This document shows positions 20,504-28,888 of a stretch of 28,888 nt of DNA, one piece after another. The notes below the pieces were generated by a model that was given only the letters and a program-made list of their open reading frames with translations, made no database searches and was not told where the DNA came from. The stretch is taken from contig NCSJ02000457.1 of the NCBI GenBank assembly GCA_002812745.2, positions 1 through 28,888 on the forward strand, read 5' to 3'. Each line of letters starts with the position of its first letter. The stretch's first letter is position 1. Source of the stretch: Scytalidium lignicola. Taxonomy: Eukaryota > Ascomycota > Leotiomycetes. Both the position numbers and the translations under genes were made by a program.

Positions 20504-22458
20504 CTAGGCAGATGCGTCTCTAAGGATCTGCTTAAAATATGTGTCAATTTCAGCCCCTTTGTCCAATGCGGCGGCAAATCCAAGGTATCCATCAGGTCTT
20601 AGAACTGCAATACCACCTTCATGCTCTGAAAAGCCATAGGTGGTTAAGGCCTCACCCTGAGGATCATAGTAGAACTTGCCAAAGCTCTCAAAACCTAAAG
20701 CTTCATTGCCTTGAGCTTTCATGCCGTCAATGATAGTTAGCATATTGACTGCACCGTGAGCAGATTTGTTGGTCAAGCTTCTACAACTGTCGATGTGAGA
20801 TCGTAATACAGCAAGCTTAGCTCGAGTGTGCTCAAGAGTGCCGGTGAACACAAGGACCCAAAAGGAGCCCCAATTTGGAGTCAGCTGCTGCAACCGGATA
20901 GGAACTCTACCTCCCGCTCGGAAGAGTAGCACATCCGGAGGGCGACAGCCAGCAACAAGCACGCCCGCGTTTGTATTCACATTAAGCTGGCTCTCGTCGT
21001 ATTTGATCCCAAGGCCGAGGACAAATGAAGCAGAATCGTGCAGGAGGTTAGCCAGTAGCGTGTTGGCGGTCAGTCCTGACTTTTTGTACGTGTCTGGGAT
21101 ACCGCGAGAAATCAGACTCGAGTACTCTTTATCCTGTCGGATAAGTTCTTGTGCAATAGGGCGCCGCTCGATCTCATATGTTTTTAGGATCTCTGGAGTG
21201 TACCAGCCACAGAGAACACCCCCAAGCTTCCAGGAAATGTTGATAGCATCATGAACACCAGTATTCATGCCCTGCGCAGCTCCAGAGGAGTGTGTATGAC
21301 ACGCATCACCCGCCAAAATTACACATTCATTGATAGTGTATCTCTCTGCTACCCCCTGTTTGATGCTAGAAACTCTCCGTTAGTAGACTGAAAAAACCTC
21401 AAGAGGAGAAAGAGCATCTGCTTACGTGTACAGTGTATACCAGTCAACAGATTCAAACTCAAGAGAGAAGGGATGAACAGCTGCGATTGCCTCTCGCTTA
21501 GCTTCCTCCTCCGTCATGTCATCACCGTACTTGTTATACATCTCTGGAGTCAAAGCGAATCCCACACGAGTCCTCCCATGGTCTAAGGCAACCCACAGAA
21601 CATTTCCGTGAGTTACAGATTCAATACTACAAGCGCCGATTCTGGAATCCGGCATGTTGGTTTTCATCACGCCGTCGATTCTGACCCAACGATTTGTAGT
21701 CATATCGGGATGAAAAGGAATGCCAGCCAATCGACGCACCAGCGAACTTCCGCCATCCGCTCCAATGATATATTTGCTATTCCAGTATTGATATTAGTCA
21801 GGACTATGAAACCAGCATTACGTTCAAAGAAAGAATCAGACTGTTTACCTTTTCAAAGTCTTCGTTTGGTCTGAACCAACAGCACCTATAACCGCGCTGA
21901 CTTTATAGCTCTCCGCATCAGCATCGAGCGAAAAGTCCTTCAACGCCCACCCAACAAGCACATGTTCCCTGTCCTTTTCCAAGGCATCTTGAATGAGATG
22001 CTCCGAATACTTCAATCGAATATTAAGCAAATAGTCAATAAAGGTCCCTTGTGTCTGCGCGAAGACCTGTTGCCAACCTCGACTGTTAACCCGCCGTCCA
22101 TCTTTGTCGAAATTGACTGAGCTACGAGCCACTAAGCCAACTTGTAGAAAGTCATCTAGGAGGTCGACCTGATCTAACATCTCCAGCGTTCGGGGATACA
22201 AGGTAGAGGCACGGCCATACATGGGCATATTCTTCTTATCGAGGCGCTCTGTCGCAAACACTCAGCCTCAAACGACTACTAACGACTTCTTTTCTTCTTT
22301 TCTAATGACGAGAACAATACAGTGCAAGTAGGGGGTAGGGAAGACACACCAAGTACACAGACTGAGATCTTCATGCGATGTAACATATACCCTATGAGCA
22401 GCCCAACAGGCCCTCCTCCAACAACAATCACGTCCGTGTATCCCGATTCCAATGACAT
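20504..22458 (-). CDS. FAD-dependent monooxygenase, phenol 2-monooxygenase-like
   Basis: 573 aa in four exons: 22458-22350, 22248-21849, 21776-21426, 21365-20504 (1722 nt, exact codon multiple). It is a class A flavoprotein hydroxylase. The dinucleotide fold GGGPVG is at residues 14-19. Glu37, created across the first junction, ends the second strand and should bind the FAD ribose. YGRASTLYPRTLEMLDQ follows, GADG lies at 175-178, and the second FAD motif GDACHTHSSGAAQGMNTGVHD is at 306-326. The C-terminal ~200 residues resemble the thioredoxin-like dimer domain of phenol hydroxylases. The start at 22458 has a good context (caaaATG) and lies only a few residues before the FAD strand; an in-frame ATG 13 codons upstream is less likely. 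Substrate cannot be read; such enzymes hydroxylate or oxidatively rearrange phenols and related polyketides. Same strand as the PKS and regulator, so a tailoring role is inferred. Confidence 0.93.
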
Positions 22459-23398
22459 TTTGGACAGAGCAAGAATATATTTGTTAGAAAACTTCAATTG
22501 GCAACAGTGACAACCAAATTTAAAATTTAGCTCTAAAGGTACCGAACCTCCTTCCTTTTATACTTAATCGAAATTCCGGGACTCTCAACGCATTCCACTT
22601 AGGGGTACCAGTAGGAAGGCATTTTGTGCTAGGATTACCATGGGATATGATGTGGCGGATGTCCGCATCTCGAACGGGCGATGATGCGTCGCCAGTGGAG
22701 AAATACAATACAGTTGATGGAGACAACAACGAATGATCTTCCTTCAGAATTTGGTTGGCCTTTCCCCAAATGATAATGCAGAGTCTCCAATTCTTCCACG
22801 CTAAGAGGTATATTTCTATGTCTTTCTCCTATAGAGAACAATAGGCTTTGTAGTCCGAACACCTCTTCACGTATTTCAGCTTGGATTAACGAGTAAGTCC
22901 ATTGCTTGTTTCACCTTCACGGGCTTAGAAAGGCTTTATAAACCATAAAGGGCAAAAGCGTATCCAATTCAAACAACTAATGAACTGTGTTNAAAAAAAC
23001 GGGCTTAGACTATCGTAGTTAAGTTGCAGCAGATCCAAGTACGGACCGTCGGACGTGGGGCTACTCCGCCTCAACCAACTCCGATGGAATTAGAGCTAAT
23101 GAAGAGCTTATCATGCAGCATCCCTTGCAGGCTCTAAGCCTAACAATCAGGTAACGTAATTCCCGGTGTTACCGACCACCTTGTGGATCTCGGCCGGTCT
23201 TGACAGGGTTTTGCGGGCTGTTAATGGTTTTGTTGCACCACCCCTTTTTAAAGACTTATGGCCAACATATCGTTAGACTCAATTTTTGTATATAAAGTAT
23301 CTCAAACGTGATCTAAATATACAGTGACCTCATATACATCTATTGTCTATACTGCATAGTATCGGCTTCTCGACCNAAAAACTTTTTAACACAATTTA
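22459..23398. promoter_or_regulatory. Monooxygenase upstream region
   Basis: No clear gene. Two overlapping minus-strand ORFs (22520-22862) show no family motif. CG-rich triplets cluster at 23041-23060 (cggaccgtcgg) and 23191-23197 (cggccgg), candidates for Zn2Cys6 binding. Two uncalled bases (22992, 23376) each precede an A run. Confidence 0.4.
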
Positions 23399-24570
23399 TT
23401 ATGCCCATTTGCCCAGTAGTGCCATGATTCCTGCGCCTAGAAAAACACAACAAACCATAAATGCTAACCGCTTGTTACTATCTATCTGTTCAGGGTTAAA
23501 GATGAAATCTCTAGCAAGCAGCTCGACCAGCCCAGTATAAATCAATATCCCGGCTGAAATTGCATCAAACACCCCAGATACCACATTTGCTGTGAAGGAA
23601 CCACTGTTATATGTGGTTTTCAAGCACAGTCCAATGGCTATGGCTACTGGGGTTGTGAGTCCGTACATTGCGCACAGTAACCAAGGCAGCCAACCCAGTC
23701 TCTGTGGGATTGGGATGGCCGATAATCGCGCGCCGATGCCGAGGCCCTCAAAAGACTGATGGAAAACAAGCACTGGGAAGAGAGTTGAAAACTCATCACC
23801 CGCGGTACCGAGATTCATTCCGATGATGATAGAATGAAAGATGATTCCGAACTCAAGAACGAGGAAGGCTGCGATTTGTTGGCGGAAGGCAACGGCCTGG
23901 GATTTTTCTATGGCGTTGGCGCCCTCTTCAAGATCACTGGCTTGCTGGTACGTCCCTTGTACTCCTTGAGAGTTATCAGGAGGTATGTATGGCGATGATT
24001 CAATGCTTCTCTGTCTTGATAGATCCTTTCCCGTTATGATGCCGGACAGGGTAGCGTGGCACGGTGTAAGGCCATATTTGTTTTTGACATATCGCTCAGC
24101 TCCGAAGTCTAATAGGAAGATGAGCATGACAGATGCGAGCACGAGTGCAGCAACCCAGGAATAACTGTTCCAGCCTCCTGTGCTACCAACGCATGATTGT
24201 GGTCCAATCTCAGCGTAAGCAGGGTCGAGAAGACTGTTTAGATGTAAGCAAGTCATACTGCAGAACTGACGCAGGGATAAGGCTACTGGATAAAGGCAGT
24301 GGCTATTATCACGCCGGCTCCGAAGTATCGGGCAAATAAATAGACAAGATATGGGAGTTTGATCCTTTTTGAGCTAGTGGCTAGAATAGGCAAGCACGTG
24401 AAAGCAGTCGAGACTAGTAGTATCACGAAGAGTGCAACGATGCGTATGCCCAATTCACCATTATACTCATTCTCACCAAGAGTAAGAAAGCAGATAACAT
24501 CTGCTGTGTCTGCTATTGTCAGATCGACGTTTGTGGGGTCGAACTGCGCCTTGCTAAACTTATAAACCAT
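23399..24570 (-). CDS. ZIP-family zinc/iron transporter
   Basis: 372 aa in two exons, 24570-24287 and 24233-23399. The 53-nt intron splits the His codon of ATAFIHLLDPAYAEIG, the conserved end of membrane segment 2. Eight hydrophobic segments are expected. The signature is intact: HSIIIGMNLG in segment 4 (metal-ligand His) and HQSFEGLGIG in segment 5. The N-terminal PTNVDLTIADTADVICFLTL matches the soluble lead of fungal ZRT-like proteins. The frame is open upstream to an ATG at 24711, but the 24570 ATG has a better context and matches family starts. The cytosolic loop between segments 3 and 4 is acidic and has almost no His, unlike many ZIP proteins with HxHxH. It imports divalent metal into the cytosol, at the plasma or an internal membrane. 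Whether it belongs to the metabolite locus or marks its border is unknown; the regulator and, indirectly, the pathway need zinc. Confidence 0.92.
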
Positions 24571-24777
24571 ATTAGTTGAAGGAAGATGCTTGAATATGAA
24601 TATGAACGCAAGGAGAGTTTTAGAATGTACATCATCTATTCCATCATTAGATGAGCATTGAATCTTTATACAAGGAACTTCGTGACACCCTGATGGCTTT
24701 AACACATGCAAACTTGGTTTACCTGTATAAGCTGAGTATGTAACACCTTGTTGGCTTCAAAATATAAAATGCGTTGA

Positions 24778-24807
24778 ACGTAAATCCGGCTATCACCGAG
24801 TTTACGT
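24778..24807. repeat. Inverted repeat / hairpin
   Basis: acgtaaa and tttacgt flank a 16-nt interior in which cgg and ccg can also pair. A perfect 10-bp palindrome gtcagctgac follows at 24823-24832. These lie between the ZIP gene and the helicase relic; they could be promoter sites or the 3' hairpin of the decayed element, but no terminal CTRR was found at a convincing place. Confidence 0.5.
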
Positions 24808-24923
24808 AAGGATTGAAGCGAGGTCAGCTGACGTAGCTTTACGCTGTACGGCTCTAAATCAACGATTCAAGCTCAAAACATTCAAATCCGTAGAGTTTTC
24901 TGAATCGCATACTAATTTCCTAT

Positions 24924-25740
24924 TTAGGAATAGCTAAATCTACAATCCTCCATCACCATGTAACGCTCTACTGGCCCTCCGGGGGCCATTGCCATAGAGG
25001 CTGTCCTTTTTGAGCCTCCTGAACTCCTTGAACTCCCTGAACTTGTAGGACGTCCTAAATCAACCTGTCCATGCTGGGATTGACGTCTTTCGATATCGGC
25101 AAGTCTTGACCGTTGCGTATGACTCTCCTTTGCCTTGAATCGCTAGTAATCGAACAATTCCTCGAACATTAACCTATTCAACGTTTTGACCCTTGAAACA
25201 ACTATATATAATAGACTTGGAGTGAAATCCTTCTTTACCAGATTCAGGACAGCCTTTTCCACTGTTATTCCTTAGGATTTATGTATAATTATTGCATACA
25301 CAATAGTTAGAGGGAACTGTACATGTCGATAAACTGTAGAACTGTGTACAAATTCTCTTGTAGACTTGAATATTAGTATTAAACAATTGTTTAAAGACAG
25401 TCTTGAATAATTGTCAAACTTTACTAATATTACAAATGGTAGTTCCTTTTGAAAATCTACTATAACTCCATCTTACTATATATCTCAAATTGTACTTATT
25501 ACTCTGTTTACTAAGTTATTCTCCGTTTATAAGTTCTTTGTAAGTATAACTCTAACATTAATATATAATAATAACTTGTTATAAAGGTTTTCAGCCTTAT
25601 CTAAGGTAAATTTCAAAGTGGTCAAAGGTTCATTTGTTGTATAGATTAATAGGATTAGTACTTATAGATTCTGTAGTTTTTGTTTGTTATATTCAAAGAT
25701 ATTAACCNTTTTTATTATATATATATAGTATATTATTAAA
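24924..25740 (-). pseudogene. RIP-inactivated PIF1/Helitron-type helicase, C-terminal part
   Basis: A single reading frame, without any indel, runs from at least 25740 to a stop at 24924-24926 and follows the C-terminal half of PIF1-like helicases from fungal Helitrons. In order: FNYEKL-like region, VRVILTKNL*TENNLVN (family: ARVMLTxNLWxExGLVNG), FVILVKFDNY, QFPLTIVYAIIIHKS*GITV (family: HKSQG), DFTPSLLYIVVSRVKTL and LMFEELFDY*RFKAKESHTQ. The readable stops are TAA, TGA or TAG exactly where the family has Trp, Arg or Gln, which fits C-to-T changes on either strand. The last ~70 codons (24926-25137) are nearly undamaged and end in a Ser/Gly-rich tail. The trace fades upstream into the A+T-rich block. 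It is non-functional. That the element is a Helitron rather than a stand-alone PIF1 is inference. Confidence 0.85.
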
Positions 25741-28199
25741 AGAGTCAACTTCTACAATTAGTAATTAATGTTGAATATATGAATTAAACATTTACTAGTA
25801 TGCTATTAATACTTTATTATATTAGAAACTCTTTAACACATCTTAAAAGCTTTGTTACTTAACAGAATCACCTTGTTAACATATGATTATGTTTAATTTA
25901 ATGGTTTGAGCAAAGGTATAATAAGCAGTTTAATCTTGAATATCTTTTACTAAGGTTATAAGTAGTAGCTTAGTAAAAAGCATCTTGTTAACCATTAGAG
26001 GAAGTTAAAAGAAGTCTTTAAAAAGTATGATATTCAAGCTTTTAAAATTAACAATAACATATTGAAGAAAGATCTAATAACATCTTTAGTTAAGAAAAGA
26101 CAGTTATTATAAGTTAATCATGGANTTTTTTGTTAATAATCAGATATTTACAATTTTTAAGATAACTTTGTATAATTATAAGAGTAACAAGTAATAATAA
26201 TGTAAACTTCTTCTTTTTAACAAGTAATCAAAACAAGGAATGTAAAGTTTTACTTAATATTTTATAAGCAACAATACTTGTAAGAATAACCTTGAATACA
26301 GAATTTGCTTGATTATTAGTAATAGTCAACTTTTGAAGTTTGCTTGAAAGAAGTTAGATAATATAAGATTTACTTATACTAATTTTATTATTAACTTGTA
26401 ACAATAATTATAAGGGTGTAAGTTTAGTTATAATTAATGTATTTTGATAATGATTAATAACTAATTCAAATATTTGAAGTTGTTTACCTTGAAGTGTATT
26501 GAATAACTGTTAAGATATTAGATCAACTGTTATTTTGCTTAAATTAACTTCCTTTTAAGAAATTTACTAACTCAAGGTTATAAATGGATTTACAATGTAT
26601 ATAAACTAATCATATTGATCAATTTTACAAAATCCAAGTTGTTCTTAATCTCTTGACTTTACTTTTATGTTGTTTAATAACTGTTTGGCTATAACTTGTT
26701 ATGTAACTTGTAATTCTTCCTTTATAACCTCCAAATTAGCTTGTTCTTTAAACTTATTCTCCTTTGGTTATTTAAATGTTTTATTAAGGTTATTAAGTTT
26801 ATAATTATAATACCTTTGAAAGTAATTCTTATAAGCTTCTTTTTAGTTAGGAAACCTTGTTTTTAAGCTCTTAATCATATGAAAAGTATAGTAAAGAGTT
26901 AACTTTGTATATAAGAAGTTATTTATTTGAGTATTATTAACTTTATATAGAGGGAAGTAACTTAAAAGGTAAGGTTTGGCTTTAAGTCTTCATTTGTAAG
27001 TAATATAGTTATAAGTATATNAAAAAGTTAATATATATAAGATTTTTCAAACTTTTAAGATAGTTAATATACCTCTTCAACAATGATTTACTGCTTAAAG
27101 TGATCTTTTTATCTTTAATCATTATAAGAATTGATTAATCTTCAAAAGGATAATAATTAATTGTTAATACAGTTTATGATTAATTGATTAAAGGTAGATT
27201 CAATAATAAATAACAAATCTCCTGAGTACTTTAATCTTGTTTACTTATTAATTTATTTATAAGCTTNAAAAACTAAAGATAATAATAGTTTTATGTTGTT
27301 AACATGTAAAAGGTATTATTTGAGTATATTATTGTATAATGTAAATTTTGTCTCTTCTTTTGAAGTGTATTTAGTTATATAATTGACTATAGCTTATGTA
27401 GTTATACAAGGAGTTATATCTGTATTTACAAGTTATCTTAGAGTTATTAATTTGTTATACATATTCAAGTAAAGATAGTTATATTCAAGAGTAAACATAT
27501 AATGCTTTGGATTTTAAGACTTATCAACTGTAACTTCTGATTGTAAAGCTTTTAGAAAGTAAAACTTGTAAGTTAAAGCATTTAAATCCTTGTATTTTTA
27601 AAAATAATACAAATTTGAACATATATGAATTTAAAATTGATTTAAACATATTATAAGATGTTACAAAACTATATTATCCAGGTCATTGGATAGTTAAAGT
27701 AAGGTAGATGTTCAAGGACAATGGAAACAGAAGACATTTAAGCAAACGATTAAGTCAAAGGTAAGATTTAGTAATGTATTTAGGTTGAACATAAGAAGTT
27801 TACTCTTATGTTCTTATAGTATGCTTATATAGATAATAAAATACAATTAGATCTTTTAGAGTCCTTAGAATCCTTTGGAGTTCTCTAAGGATCTTAAGAC
27901 TCTATCATATAATCCTTGATTGTTAAGTTCTTTATACACATTATCTATGTACTAAGCTTTAAGCTTATACTAATTAGCTTGTTAAGTAATATCCATAACA
28001 TTATCCCCTTTCTATACTAGTATTACCTTGACATTTAACTGTTGTTATGAATAATCTTATTATTTGTTAATCTATTCTTCCTTTTTAATATATTATCAAA
28101 GCATCCTTACCCTTTCTTTCCTTTTGATCTTGAGAGAAAGAAAAGAAAGAGAGTTAGTCTTGCTTTGATTATTAAGGACATTAATGATAATATAAATCC
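25741..28199. other. A+T-rich, RIP-like degraded block
   Basis: Dominated by A and T with abundant TpA and stops in every frame, and no gene of normal composition. By position and strand it should include the body of the helicase element, but I could not read the Walker A or the Rep domain. Four isolated uncalled bases lie here or at its left edge (25708, 26125, 27021, 27267), each beside an A or T run. No tRNA or other RNA gene was seen. Confidence 0.6.
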
Positions 28200-28547
28200 T
28201 TGTTCTTATTATTCTAAGAAGAATTAAAAGTATATTATAGACCTTTCAAAGTCTTTGTAGTATTTTGAGTATATATATGCAAAGTGTTCTTATGATATAA
28301 GTTTTGATTCCTAGGATAAGAATATCTCTTGTTCTTAAGACTAAGAATTCTTGGAAAAATCCATAGATAGATTACAAGTAAAAGAAGAAGAAGTTATAGC
28401 CAAAATCCTTTGTTTACAAAAGTAACAAGCTCTTCTTTGGAGGTAGAAGAATGAAATAGCTTATTATAGCTTGAAATACTTAGACGAACTTAACATTATA
28501 AAAGAGAAAGAGAGATAAGAGAAATTGTCTAAAGAGTTGTATTTTGT
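28200..28547 (+). pseudogene. Degraded Cys-rich, coiled-coil protein of fungal repeat families
   Basis: One plus-strand frame shows KYIIDLSKSL*YFEYIYAKC, then a linker, then EFLEKSIDRLQVKEEEVIAK, LQK*QALLWR*KNEIAYYSL and KYLDELNIIKEKER*EKL. This order (Cys pairs, now partly Tyr as TGY-to-TAY changes predict, followed by a long coiled coil with RLRKQQxxLRxRGxEMxRRG and xLDELD) matches a protein of unknown function that I know as a recurrent multicopy relic in fungal genomes. Stops fall at Gln or Arg positions. Opposite strand to the helicase relic, so probably a different element. Confidence 0.55.
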
Positions 28548-28888
28548 TTTTACAAACAAAGCTTCTTCTTTTGTTATTAACCTTTTCNTTTTTCAACCTT
28601 ATGATTTTATTACTTAGAAATCTATTCTAGGATAAGTTTGGTAATACTCTTTTAATAACTCCTTACAATCTATAAGATTAAAAGTAGGTTTTTATTTATT
28701 CTTACTTTCTAGATATCTTATCCATTTAACTAAGTATTGTAATTTCTTATAATGTATTTTATAACTGATAATTTTCTTAACTTTATATTCTTTTTTTAGA
28801 TTAACTTCTTTTAATATTAGAGTTTAAGTGTTTTCAAGTATTAGTTTAAGAAGTAAAACATAGAAAATAAGATATATTTTAATTATTG
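28548..28888. other. A+T-rich end of window
   Basis: Continuation of the degraded block with no readable frame; one uncalled base at 28588 before a T run. Confidence 0.5.

Noticed and set aside
22520..22862. Two overlapping minus-strand ORFs upstream of the monooxygenase
   Set aside because: I tried to join them as exons, but no family motif appeared and they lie where the promoter is expected.
25741..28199. CRISPR array, tRNA or centromere-like satellite in the A+T-rich block
   Set aside because: No regular direct repeats or spacers, no cloverleaf with GTTCRA-type arm, and no higher-order unit; simple RIP-degraded repeat DNA explains it.

Overview
The window reads as nuclear DNA of a filamentous ascomycete (Pezizomycotina; Leotiomycetes is only a guess). 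The evidence is short spliceosomal introns of about 43-116 bp with GT..AG ends, a modular fungal highly reducing polyketide synthase, fungal-type Zn2Cys6 and C2H2 regulators, and A+T-rich blocks holding transposon relics whose stops sit where Gln, Arg or Trp codons are expected, the usual mark of repeat-induced point mutation (RIP).

Layout. Positions 1-998 hold a RIP-scarred minus-strand relic with an N-terminal Cys-rich finger and a coiled-coil tail, cut by the window edge. Positions 1000-2056 are non-coding with short tandem repeats and palindromes. A single-C2H2-finger protein with a C-terminal coiled coil (+) ends at 3307. A GH18-like protein that lacks the catalytic glutamate (-) lies at 3791-5020. 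A small GC-richer spliced gene of unknown function with frame problems (+) lies at 5340-6050. The 3' tail of a probable LINE retrotransposon, ending in an (ATC)n run, lies near 6200-6500. Positions 6500-7747 show no convincing gene.

The centre is a compact, co-oriented (all minus) secondary-metabolite locus: a highly reducing PKS (15954-7748, 10 exons, 2560 aa, KS-AT-DH-cMT-ER-KR-ACP), a hybrid C2H2 + Zn2Cys6 transcription factor (19647-17180, 4 exons, 747 aa) and a phenol-hydroxylase-like FAD monooxygenase (22458-20504, 4 exons, 573 aa). My exon models for all three give lengths that are exact multiples of three and restore family motifs across nearly every junction. The likely scheme is that the PKS makes a reduced, possibly C-methylated chain, the monooxygenase oxidises it, and the zinc-finger protein switches the locus on. 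No release enzyme or exporter is visible. A ZIP-family zinc transporter (-) at 24570-23399 may be the boundary gene.

Rightward, from about 24.9 kb to the end, the sequence becomes strongly A+T-rich. It opens with a clearly readable C-terminal half of a PIF1/Helitron-type helicase (-, 25740-24924) carrying about seven in-frame stops but no indel. Near the end is a relic (+, about 28200-28547) of a Cys-rich, coiled-coil protein that recurs as a repeat in fungal genomes. The metabolite locus therefore lies close to a RIP-inactivated, transposon-rich block.
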